Assembly: GCA_030248135.1 (NCBI GenBank)
Contig: JASANC010001169.1
Span: 62,001-126,000 of the forward strand
Reading direction: 5' to 3'
Length of the DNA: 64,000 nt
Source: Theristus sp. LFF4_11
Taxonomy: Eukaryota; Nematoda; Chromadorea; Monhysterida; Xyalidae
Positions 1 to 11,539 of this stretch are shown here, piece after piece. Numbering within the stretch: position 1 is the first letter of the stretch; the number at the start of each line of letters is the position of its first letter. Position numbers and translations under genes: made by a program. The notes beneath the pieces were generated by a model. It did not search any database, was not told the origin of the DNA, and saw nothing but the letters and a program-made list of their open reading frames with translations.

Positions 1-1190
1 GTTTGCCATTGCATTGTAAACCGGAATGCGCGACGGTGATTGTCTGTGCGGTGCGTTGTTGTTGCACTGAAAAGATGGCTCGGGTCGCCACACACGCACG
101 CACCTGCGTAAAAACGCTCACTGCGCTAAAAGACGCGCACGCGCACGCGACTGAATGCAGACGCACTTTAGGACGTGTGCTGCTGGCTATAGGTAGCCTA
201 AATTCGCGTGCGTCTGTGCATTCACGATTCAAGATCACCACGCGCACGCATGTACTTCGCCGCTGAATGCGCATGCCCGTTTGAATGTGTGCGCACAGCT
301 GCGAAAGCGCAACACGCGCGCGTCTGATGTTCTCCCATTATCTTCGGCGTTCCGACGTGTGCTGCGCACTAATAAAACTTCTAAACTTTGTTAGTTAGTG
401 CACTTTTGCATCTGTGGTCTCGCCACTTTACTTATCTGCGTGTGCACACGTTTGCTGCACAACCAGTTGGCTCGTTAAACTATATCTGTCACCAACACGC
501 ACACCTTCTTGAAGTTTGAATGCAGCGAATGTACGTAGTTCAGAGTGGACTGCATTCGTTCGCCCGCCACACCCCTCAGCCATTATGATCTGTCTCTCTC
601 GCTCGCACTCGTGTGCACATGTTGGAAATTCTTTTTTAAACTAAATATTACGGATGGGTTATAGTTATGCGCTGGTATACCGATTGTTAAAACGCGTATG
701 ATTGGTGTTGCGAGCTGCATTGTCTGTCTGCGCATGCGCACGCCGTGTGCGTCTCGAGATACACGGCAGTTTACAAGTAGTCCATTGTACTTTGGTTTGG
801 TTTAGTGACTTGCTTTGCGCAGACTGCATGTTTGCAATTTGCAGCCGCTGCATTCTAATACTACACCTGGTGCACAACGTCATTGACGCTCAGCTCTCTG
901 ATTATATACTGCACCTGTGCCCAGCCGCGAAAGACGTCTCTCTCATTGTGCTCCGTTTCCACGTCTCTTCTCTGTCTCGTCAGAAATAGCAGTTCAGTTG
1001 GCAAACCAGACTTGTCAATCGCAGCAGTGTGGGTCACAGCAGCAACCGACGCACGACGCGGCACATTTGCGCATTTTTTCCGGTCTGACTGAGTCGTGTG
1101 TGCTGCTGCGAGTGACAAACGCCTGGCACGGTCAGTTACGAAAAGTTGCGACCTCGCGTGCCGCGCGCCCACCGGTCGCCCTCCATCGTC
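1..1190. other. Upstream region without recognised gene
   Basis: No convincing coding exon was found. The first 330 bases are rich in alternating GCGCAC/ACGCGC dinucleotide-type sequence, and pyrimidine-rich CTCTCT stretches occur near 590-605 and 940-975. The region probably holds promoter and 5' untranslated sequence of the zinc-finger gene starting at 1191, but no TATA box or trans-splice signal could be assigned with confidence. Confidence 0.4.
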
Positions 1191-4100
1191 ATGCCCTACC
1201 GCACTGAGCTGAAACGGCCCGACCTGAAAGGTAACCCTGGTGAAACTGGTTTCACATTTTTACTGTTTTACCTTTTTTTAAATTGTAGATTGATTTTGAG
1301 TTCTCGAAATTCGCCAATATTGATTTTGTCGGTTGAGTTTACCAAAAAATGTTCGACTAAATTCAAAAACACCAATTGCCAGCATATCTGTTTTTCCTGT
1401 AATCAAATGTCTGCATCACATGAAGCTAGAATCGAGATTTTTTTCGCAGCGCCTTTCAATAACGATGGATACGATTACTCAAATCAGTAACGTGCGGTGA
1501 CTTTTAGCACAGGAGAGTAATTTTTTACAGGAACATTCCGATGCACGATTTGCCAGAAGATCTTCTGTCACAGCAGTTCACTTAGCCGCCATCGCATGCA
1601 GGCTCATTTCAAAAGCTACACGTGCACGCTGTGCAAGAAGGAAATCACAAGTGAGAAAAATGGTTTTTACGTATAGAGTGCTTGTTGATATGGTTGATAA
1701 GGTCAAGTATTTAGTTTTTGAGACAATGAAGCATTCCATAAAAGTTCCGTCGTTTCATCGTTGTTTTTGTTAAGTTTTCGGCTTACGTTGTGTTGTGCGT
1801 TTGGTGATTTTTGTGGCACAACCATACTAGCCACTTAGCATGGTCTTTCATTTCATTTTTCTAATGGGTATCACGGCGCGGGCATTATGTTTAGCGAAGA
1901 ATGTTTGTCCTCAGCGCTGATGTCACTTTCACGCCATCTGCATTCGTCATCCACCCACATACATTCAACGCGGTTTCTTCATGAAATTCAACCAAAACAG
2001 TTTTCATTCGCAATGACGCATGAGCATGTTCTGTAAAGTTTTTCACCAGCGAGATTGCCATGTGAAGACACGCGCTGCATTTTTTTTGTCAGTGTTTATT
2101 TGAACATTTGTGCTGATCACCGCTCGTGGTGAACAGACAGGCACAGACGACGTACTTCTCCATAATGACAAGTTGAATGCTGAATGCCTGAAACTTGAGC
2201 GAGTCTGGCTTTTATGCTGATTCCGTGAGTGTGCATGGTCTGCATTCTACACGCACAAGACGAGAAGAAAAAACGCACGCGCATTTCCTTGAGCACTATT
2301 TTCAAAGCATTTATGTTACAAGATTGTTGAGAGAGCGCGTTTTTGTGTCGTGTATGGCTGACGCGACCGCTTTTTTCGCTGATTTTGCCTGTTCGATAAC
2401 AATAATATGTTCAAATTGTTTCGCGATCACAAAAACGCATGTGCAGTGTGGCTGGACTGCCTCAGTCCGCAGCGATTTATAGAAACAGCCGCTATGTATG
2501 AATGAGAATTTCAGTTTACGCACGCGACAACCGGTTTCCGGATTTTTTCGTCACTGATTCTGATTGCTGCTGCAACAAGTTGTGTGCTGCGGTGTGCGTG
2601 TGCGTGTGCGTATGTGTGTGCAGTGATTTTGGCAATCACAATCACATGTCATAACTGGGGGGCGGACTGAACTTGAACGCGCGCATTAAACTATGATCAG
2701 TGGTTAATCACCAGAAAAAAAAACGCGTATCATGATAACAATCAGGTTTAGTTGTGTTGTTTCTAGCCGCAAAACAGGCGTAAAACACTGCGCTTTGTTT
2801 TATTTAAAAAATGATGTCATCAACGTGTAATGATTTTAATGGGTGAGGTTTGAAGTTTTTGCGAAACTGGAGTTTTGGTAAAACATAATGAAACGGAAAT
2901 TTAGGGGATCGTTGAATGTTCAGAAACAGATCCGCAGATTTCAAACAGAAGTACAACTCTTTGTACTGGCAGTATTATCCGTTAGTTATTTCGCATTGTT
3001 GTTTTTAAAAACATCGATGTTCTGGAATGACTGTTGATTTCAATCGTGTGCCACTCTGTTCTGCCACCAGGGTCACTTTCATTTCACCATTCGCAATAAA
3101 ACCTGTAGAAAAAAAATGCAATTGCAGAATCGCACGACAACTCTCTTTCCATCAATTTCAACTTTCGTTTCACGAAATTGCACGGAATTTCCACCATTTT
3201 GCACACTTTTTTGTTTTGCCTTCCGGCGTGTGCACGCAAGTCGTAACCGGCGATTTGAGCGTAATTTTCAATTATTATTGAAAGAAAAATGCAACGTATT
3301 ACGCTGCATAGTACACTACACTGGACGAATAAAACTGTTAACATGAAAAAAAACAAAGAAGGAAGACAATATGTTTCCAAGAACAGTAAACACGCGCAGA
3401 CAGCTGCAGGCCAGTTCAAAGGTCACTATAACCACTGTAAAGTTTATTGGCGACGCAACGTGCGGCCGTCACGTAAAATAACGCCGGCGAAAAAAATGAC
3501 ACGACATGTTCTGCAACGTGCCGCACGTACAGTATGGTTGCACGATGTTGACTGTCGTAAATGCATTGCATTGTAATTGGCACTGTAGTAGTGACCGAGA
3601 CATTTATTGACAGACTGACGAACAATTTTGCGGAAGTTACACAGGTGCAATATGCACTTGCGGTAATACGGATTTGAAAAACGAAAATGGCAACAGCTGG
3701 AATTCGCAGCGGTCGATTGAGATTGACATGGACGCCGGCACAGCACGGTCAGACACACGACAAACACACGCACGTGCGCGTCACTTTCACGTTGACTTGA
3801 TAGACCGTGTTCGGGCGTTGTTGTTGTTGTTTTTGCTCTTGATTTCCTTGTTCTTGTTGTTGTTGTTGTTACCTTCATCCTGCGACCGCCGCGCGGGTCA
3901 GCCAGTTTTTTTTCTGGAATCAACAAAACGCGAAACTTGTGCAATAAATCAGAAATAAATGAAAAGTGCGTGATACTGTCGCATTCTCAGTGCAAACGCT
4001 TTCGTTGATCAATCAGTTTACGGTCGCTTCAGTGTTTGTCAGTCACCAGAGTCTCTTGTCATCCAACCTTCTTGTCCTCGTCGTATCCGAGTTTAGTCAG

Positions 4101-6502
4101 CCCTGCACAAGCCGCACACGCCTCTTAGTCACACCAATGACGTCACTAGTCTGCCGCAGCAACGCCACCGAGGCGAACGCTCTCAATCGGCTACATCATC
4201 ATCATCATCATAATCATCAAGCTAAAAAGCCGTACAAGGAGCTGACGCTCGAAGAAAAGGTCGGGCTGATTCGGCTGGCCGAGAACAGTCCGCAGCTGAG
4301 TCAGGCAGCCATCGCGGAACACTACGAAATCGCAAAGTCGAACGTTTGTCGCATACTGCAACGCCGTGACGAGTATTTGGCGGCGTTTGAGTCGGACATG
4401 TACGCTGGACATAGGAAGCGAAAACTCAGACCCGATCGAAAGACGTCGCCTGACAGCGATAACAGCAATGGTACACGGTGTTCTCGCAAGAATCGGCAAA
4501 CTTTAACACGATAGTTGAGAGATTCGCCTGGCTCGCAGAACAGTGAAAGTGCTATTGTGACAGAGCAATTTGTGAAACTGTGTTACCGCAGTAGCATTTG
4601 ACTCGCTAATACAGCTCCACACCTGCCTGCTGGCCTCAATCCAGTTCGGCTGGATGATAGCTGTCATTTGGTGTATGATGGACAATCTCATGGTCAAAAA
4701 GAATATTGAGTATAATATCTGATATACATTTTTAATAACCAAATCTGTCGTGCGTTTTCAGGTAATGAAACGCTGCGCGCGCACATGTACAAGCAGCATC
4801 AGATCTCACGGATGTTCATGTGCCGCTGTTGCAACTGGGCGTTTCCTGATAAGACAAGCCTGCACATGCACATGCAGTCGATGGCTGCTGCCGGTGCGTC
4901 ACTGCAGCAACTGTTAATTTTTAAGTTAAAGTTTTCAGACCGAAATGACATCGATTGCTTTAAAAACGCCCGTTTGTTATGCGCCGTTCAACATGCGTTC
5001 AATATTAGCGCTAAAACACCCTGACAAAAACACATGTCAATCACACTAATTGGCAACACAAGTGAGTCAATTATTAGCGAGACAAGTTCAAAATATGTGC
5101 AACTGAAGTAAAAAAACGCACGCTTTTTTGACGCTTCAGGCCAACCGGGCAACGTGAACATCATCGCGAAGTCCGGCGCCGGTGCAACGTCCGTGTCAAC
5201 GAGCACTTCAGTGGCGCACGCGCTGCTGACTGCGGCGGCACGGATGCCCACGCAGACGCAGGCACCAACGCAGCAGCAGGCGATCGACCAGAGCACCCTG
5301 CAGATGTCGGCTGCCAACAACGCGTACCCGAGTGAGTCAGTGGTCGCTGTTGATGCGCTTGATTCTTGCGATTGTGCAATGAAAAACAATGAAATTTCTA
5401 TTAAGTTCCAATTCAAATTTTTTTCTGCAGTGTTCCCACCGGCTGGTCTGTTCCAAGCAGTCGCCGGCATGCAGTCACGCGATGATTTGCTGATGAAACT
5501 CCGTGAACGCATCCTGTTCAACACGGCCGTCTCCGCGGCGCCCTCCGGTCTCAATTTGGCCGCGTTGCTCTCGAACTTTCCGAAAGTCGACCCTTCTGGT
5601 ATGCAACGTTGTTGTGGTTTGCGCAAATGTTTGCGACACCGGGTTCATCATGCATGGGTCAATTGCAAGTAAAAAATGATCACCAATAAAATTCGACTGA
5701 GACGATTTTGACCGTTTCTTCTCAGTGCATGCAAAATTTTCGAAAAAAACACGACAACAAAGAAAAACCACATGAAGAAAGCACTTCCCATTCATGATTG
5801 CGCAGGCGTCGGCAGTCTTGGCGGCAGTTTGAATCTAGCCGCAGACTACAGCAACGGCAGCGCAGCGGGCGGCGACGCCACGGAGCGCTCGCAGTCGTGC
5901 GGCGACGCAGAGCACAGCACAGCCGGCCATGCGGACGACGCACGCACGGCCACGGGGCTCTCGGTTGATGAGCAACTGATGCAGCAGCAACGCACGTCCG
6001 CTGACTCGCCCGGCGGCAACAGTTTCGTTGATGTCGTTGATGACAACAACACAAACACTGACACGATCGACGACAACAACAATAATGCGGAGCAGGCGAA
6101 CAATAACGTGAATGAGCACATGCAGAAGACGGAGTCGACTCCGATGGAGCAGGATGAGCAACAGGTGTGTGGTGACTGGTGTAGGGGATTCAGTTGTTGA
6201 TTGGATTTACAAAAAAAAACTCATCCTGAGGCAAATATTCGTTTTTTAATGGAAGCTGTCAGTTTCAGTCGCCACTCGGCAGCGGCAGCACTCAGGTCAA
6301 CAACGCAAACTCACCGATGCTGACACACCAACAGATCAAGTGCGAAGCATCGTAAGTGTGCATGTTCTCATTTATATCAGAAAAATTGCTTCCTTTCCAC
6401 CATGAAAACTTCATTTTCTAAACCAAGTTTACATTTTGTTCAGTGCAACTGCGACCACAGATGCAGAGAGTCAACAACAACAGCAACAGCAACAACAACA
6501 AG

Positions 6503-6535
<33 letters not shown>

Positions 6536-7934
6536 AACAACAGCAACGTGACGCAACCGCAGCAGCGCTGGCGCAATTGATGCCCACCCTGCGAAATGCC
6601 ATCCAATCATCGCCGTTCAATAGTTTGCTGAAGAAGAAGTTCGACTCGCTTGCACAGCAGCCGCCAACGTCTGACGCGTCGCACATCGCTTACAACTTGG
6701 TATGATCAATGTCAGTGGGAAATCAGCTGATTGGTGGTGTGTGTGCCGAGCACATGGCCATGGAGCACTACACAGTCGAACTGTGCATCGTATGCAGCTG
6801 ATTGACTGCTTTTGAATTTGCCTTACTGATTGGTGCAATTAGCTCGACTGGTCAACCGACGCGCCAGATTCGAATCCCAAAATGTAGAAATTGCACATTT
6901 TGCGCAATTTGTTCAAAACTGTAAATTAGGTGTATTAGCCGTCCAAACCCGAATCATACCGATACCTTGAAATTTCTGAATACATTTGGAGGGCGTGCGC
7001 TAATAAAGTTTTTTTGTGATAACTGGTTGGCCGCCACTAGCTGCATTCATTTTTTACCGTGCTTGGACTCTGCAAAATGTGCACGGTTATCGATTTTCAG
7101 CCACCGACCAGTGGTGCGCATGAGGAGTCAATGTCGTGCGACCGACTGCACATCAGTCCATCAGACACCACCGGCTCGAGTTCGCCAAACGGCAGCTGTT
7201 TCGAGTGCCAACTCTATAAAGGACGCTTGGCGCTCGCTGAAAATCGCAACAAATTCCTCGATGGAAAGACGAACAGCATGCAGGTCGGCGATTGGCCTGG
7301 CTGAATCTGTTGCTGATGTGGACGTCATTGATTTGTTGAAGGGCGGAACTGATGGAAGAGGGTCATTCAGTTGTTTTATATTGTGTGCATTGCATTTTAA
7401 CGTGCAAAACAAGTTTTGATGCGAGACAGACACACAGCTTTGTCGGTGGAGTTGGATTGTCGATGTCGCCCCTATGACCTTTTATTTTGGTTCCGAGACT
7501 CAATACGCGCACAGATAGGTAAACAGTTTCATACATGACGCGGGAATTCAAAATTTGCAAAGTAACCCAAGTCCCCTAAATAGAGCAGAGTCAATTCGAC
7601 GATTTCGAATTGCCACACGAAGATTGAAACCAGTTTCCTTCCTACATCTGCAGACGCATTCAGGCGTAGAATCTACAAAAACTGATAATAACAAACCATT
7701 TCAATTGTGCAGCAAGAAGCGAGCCGCCTGAAGACGCGCGTGACGACGCTGATGAACAGCAACCGACAGCTGGAGGATGAGGCGCGTGCGCTGCGCTCAC
7801 AGACGGACGCGCTACAGCGCAAACTGCTGCAGTGCCAGGAGAAGACGATCGTGCTGATGCAGAGCAACGGGCAGAACCCGCTGCTGATGCAGCAGTTCCT
7901 CACCGACATCCTACAGACCACGTTCATCGGATAG
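1191..7934 (+). CDS. C2H2 zinc-finger, Gln-rich, coiled-coil regulatory protein
   Basis: Ten exons join in phase: 1191-1230, 1531-1650, 4762-4893, 5140-5331, 5431-5598, 5806-6164, 6269-6351, 6444-6699, 7101-7283 and 7713-7934 (TAG), giving about 584 residues. After a short basic start (MPYRTELKRPDLKG), exons 2-3 encode C2H2-type fingers: CTICQKIFCHSSSLSRHRMQAH, then CTLC...HMYKQH and CRCCNWAF...HMHMQ. The middle is Ser/Thr/Asn-rich and acidic, and exon 8 holds a run of over 20 glutamines. Exon 9 has a CFEC motif. Exon 10 is a leucine-heptad coiled coil ending in hydrophobic LLMQQFLTDILQTTFIG. This fits a nuclear DNA-binding regulator that dimerises through its C-terminus; the role is inferred from domain types. 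No family name could be assigned. Intron 2 is unusually long (3.1 kb) and contains a helix-turn-helix ORF that may be an alternative first exon. Confidence 0.85.
3966..4470 (+). CDS. Possible alternative first exon with CENP-B/pogo-type HTH
   Basis: An open frame in the long intron 2 of the zinc-finger gene; the likely start is Met at 4137 (MTSLVC), since upstream sequence looks non-coding. After a His/Asn stretch at about 4195-4220 it encodes a clear helix-turn-helix of the CENP-B N-terminal/pogo class. Landmarks are LTLEEKVGLIRLAE, SQAAIAEHYEIAKSNVCRIL and a basic tail RKRKLRPDRK. A GT at 4471 would end the exon in phase 1, the same phase as exon 2. It therefore joins exon 3 (4762) in frame, producing an isoform with the HTH in place of the first finger. 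Alternatives are a separate short gene reading to the stop at 4512-4514, or a domesticated transposase fragment. The fold call is firm; the splice model is inference. Confidence 0.55.
6474..6545 (+). repeat. CAA/CAG trinucleotide run coding polyglutamine
   Basis: A run of CAA and CAG codons within exon 8 of the zinc-finger gene encodes more than 20 glutamines with a single Glu interruption. Mixed CAA/CAG usage suggests a protein-level tract rather than a pure unstable repeat. Confidence 0.9.
7465..7695. repeat. Dispersed MITE-like repeat, family B, copy 1
   Basis: Lies in the last intron of the zinc-finger gene. It shares with copies near 18610, 18860, 19645-20190 and 42930-43135 the order 'GAGACTCAAT', 'GGTAAACAGTTTCAT', 'CCCCTAAATAG', 'GATTGAAAC' and 'GACGCATTCAG'. 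Ends and target-site duplication were not resolved. Confidence 0.65.
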
Positions 7935-9627
7935 ACGGTGTCGATAGAGCATGGCGAAAATGCAACAGTTGCATTGTTGTGATTATGGTGATTGTGATAC
8001 CACGAAAATGTTATGATGCAATTCTGTATGTACTGCGTTCCGACTTCGGCTTGTACTTGAATTTTACATAGTTTCGTTACCACTTGCTCCTCATTAGGTC
8101 TTTCTGTTTTACAAAGATTTACGATTTCTGATTGTGATATGCAGATTTTTACTTTTTGTCATTTTACTTTGTCTTTCGAAACAAATTCTTATGTGCATTG
8201 TGCTGTCTTTTTTTCGTTGTGCAATTACGAGCAGATTGTAGTTCTCTGAAGCCATCATATTTGGTTTATTTCTTGTCTTTCTCTGACCGTTTATGTGCAT
8301 TATAATTATACCAAAAATATAGTTTTCAAACGTTTTCCGACTAGCATTTTACATTGATACGGTGCAATTGAAAGTGTAGCAAAAAAGCATATGTGCATTT
8401 ACGACTGAACAGACAACTGTGATTCATCCACATGGTGATCTTAGCATTGAACATTTTCCCACCACATTCGTGTTTACCACTGTTAGTACAGCGTAGTTGA
8501 TTTTTGAGATCGTCCCCTTGATCGTTGATAATGAAGCGAATTCTGTTTCTTAAATATTATATTGTACGCGATTTCTGTAGTTGTTTTGATGTGAATATAA
8601 AGTGAATTGCTGTTTGGTATCGATAATATTCGTGATTTGGCGTTGGCCAGTACAACTGCAACACACGACACAAAGAATCCTGCGTGAACTGCGCACAACA
8701 CAAAACACCCGCACAAACAACCTGTGATTCGTTGTTAGTCAGTTTGTCAACAAGTGCTACTTGCAGAGAGCTGAGCATTCTCGCTCAGTAAATGTTGATC
8801 CGTATTGGCGTTTGTTTCGCTGATCACCAAAGGAATTCCGAGCAATGAAGCGAAAGTTTTATTTTCACAATCAGAGGGCGTTTATTTTTCGATGGAAACA
8901 TCAAGAAAAACTGAAAATAGTAAAGAAATTATAGAAAAAACATGTTCACAAAGTATTCGAAACACAACCAACGTCATGCTTTTCGTAAAAAACGGCGAGA
9001 TTAAAAAAACGCTCGCGCACAAAACGGTTTTTATCAAAATCAAGTAAAAAAACGAAACAAAATTCAGGTTTAGACAAAAAAAGATAACTTATGCGATGGT
9101 CGCACCAGTTTCAACAAAAAATGATGAACATAAGTCAACTTTACACTTTCAGCAGCCTTAGCACGAGACGAGCATACAAACAGCTTCAAAGTACCGGGCC
9201 AAAAAAAACATTATCAACAGTGGAACTTTTTATAGCAGAATCACAGTAAAAGCTATACAACTTTCTTTGCTGCTATTTTACCACATCAAATGGTGCATAC
9301 TGAAACGAATAAATCAACCGAAAACAGTCCATTCAGATTTACGGTTATTGCGGTTTTGAATTCGTTTACACACTTTACAACAATTCATGGACTTGATTGA
9401 TGGTTTGAACGAAATGATTTTGTGAACGTTTAAAAAACGTAGAGTTCACGTAAATGATCAAATCGACCACAAAACATCGGATGAATAAGACCGTGGCGCC
9501 ACGAAGGAGCCAAATCAATTACAAATGAGTGAGTAATATTGGTGGACGTGAGAGGGAAGACCACAAGCAAAAGGCACCACAAGCGCCAACATGAATCAAC
9601 TTCAAAAAGAGGTGGGAAAAGCTGCGT
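7935..9627. other. Intergenic region between convergent genes
   Basis: Contains the 3' flank of the plus-strand zinc-finger gene and that of the minus-strand myosin light chain gene. It is AT-rich; AATAAA-like words occur near 8596 and 9307. No exon was supported. Confidence 0.5.
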
Positions 9628-11467
9628 TCACTTTGCGGCCACCGTGGCGTCGTCGTCTTTGTCCTTGGTGCCGTGCTTCAGCATGCGCGTGAACTCGATG
9701 TAATTGAACTGACCGTTCGTTATCGGCGCATCACGGAACAGCTCGTCAACCTGTACCAAAAAAGCATCCCCGAAGAGATCAGTGCGGTACGGCCGAGTAA
9801 ACATGGCAGCTTTTTTCAGGGTGCAAAGAACGCGCGAAATTTGAATGAAAGAAAAAAGTTCAGAAACCCAATTGTCTGTCAAATTTCACGTGTTTCCTAA
9901 AATTAAAATTTGTTATTCGTGCTATTCTGTTCATTGCACAATCGATTGGCGAATGTCTTAGCACTTTTGAGAAAGCGAACTCCTAGTCTGCGACTAAACT
10001 CGTCTTGCTTGAGATTTGAGAAGTCAAGGACTGCCTTATTTATTCGGACATACTGTAACAACACAACAGTACAGCACGGAATGCAATGAGCCCCAATCAC
10101 ACCTAAGAGCAGTTCACCCTTGAGTCACCAGTCACCACTCCAATGACACTTTTTACGCACCTGCTCATCAGTGTACCGATCGCCCATGGTCGTCAGCAAC
10201 TCCCTCAGTCTGTCCTCGTGTATCACGCCGCTGCCATCGTCGTCGAAACATTGAAACGCGTTCTTGATCACCTAACAATACACGAAGAACATCTGTTGCT
10301 AAGTCGTTGAATCACGTGACTGAATTCGAAATTACAACGACAAGCACAGCTGGCAGTGTCATATCTGAGAAAAAATCTCTTCCGATCTGCCGTGTGTCAC
10401 AAAAGTTTCGCATCTCAATTTTAAGTCAAGAATTTCTGAAGTACTGCTGGAACGGCCTGGCCGCAAAACGTTTCACGCTGTGGCTGTGCTTTCAGACATT
10501 TTAAAACTTTTGTTGAATAAAAAGACCGACCTCTTCGGGATCAGTGCCCGTCAACTTTTCGCCAAACAATGTGAGAAACATCGTGAAGTTGATCGGGCCC
10601 GGCGCCTCGTTGATCATCGACTCGAGGAAATCGTCCTTCACTTCTTTGCCTAAAAATCCTTTCTACTGTTCATTTACAAATGTGTACGCATTGTTTCGAG
10701 AGAAAAAACGGTGAAAAGAGGCATTTCTTATGTCTGATGTGATTCAGAAAAAACCGCCTCGCCTCACAAATGCATTCTTGTAATAAACTGACCTAATGAT
10801 GAGAACATGTCGTTCAGGTCTTCCTTGTCAATGAAACCGTCGCGATTTTGGTCGATCATGTTGAACGCTTCTTTGAATTCCTGTGTAAAGAAAAAACCAC
10901 ATTGACATTTTCTGATTCCGTAGCAGCTAATCTAGCTGCGCGATCATGATCAGTCATTCGCCAGTTTCAGTCAACCCAAACTGTATTGTTGCGGTTACAC
11001 AGAAAAACTTCAATTGACGCAATTGACGTTGACAAACGCCAGTTTTTCAGCTTTATATCAACGGCAACAACGCGTCACAACAGCAAACATAATTTTTACA
11101 GCAGCTTGAGGTTCGTAATGTTAAAGCGCCACTCAAATGGGAACAGTTTCCTCAAATCCGAGCCATTGAAAAATAGGAAGGTGTGCTTCGAGTGCCCGGC
11201 TTGTCCAGACTGAAGAACTTCACTTTCACACAACTCTTACGCCCTCCACGGCACAGGTTTGTTCGGCTATTCCGGTGATAGCACACATCCACCTTATATG
11301 AAAAGATAACTCAAGCACAGCACCTGCACAACCATCCGCAGTAAATAAACAGCATTTTTTACAGCAATAATAGCGACCTGTATCTGTGCTTGGTCAAACA
11401 TGGCGAACACATTGCTGGTGGCACGCTGCACGCGCTTCTTTGGCACTTTTGCTTTCCTGGACGCCAT
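9628..11467 (-). CDS. mlc-4: Non-muscle myosin II regulatory light chain
   Basis: Complete five-exon gene: 11467-11378, 10880-10793, 10649-10531, 10271-10161 and 9750-9628, all in phase, 176 residues (normal family length is about 170). It binds the neck of non-muscle myosin II heavy chain and controls contractility in cytokinesis and cell shape. The N-terminus [21 protein letters not shown] carries the conserved Thr-Ser pair phosphorylated by MLCK/Rho kinase in this family. EF-hand 1 ([17 protein letters not shown]) keeps calcium ligands; later hands are degenerate as usual. The segments [19 protein letters not shown] and [14 protein letters not shown] are diagnostic. The protein most resembles C. 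elegans MLC-4 and fly Spaghetti squash from memory; the symbol follows that comparison. Confidence 0.95.
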
Positions 11468-11539
11468 TGCTGTCGTGATCGTGTATGCAAATGTAAAACG
11501 TGACTGAAAAATGACGGCGCTATCCTATTTTGGGGTACT

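Noticed and set aside
6471..6686. Long poly-Cys and poly-Leu ORFs on the minus strand
   Set aside because: They are antisense shadows of the CAA/CAG polyglutamine exon of the zinc-finger gene.
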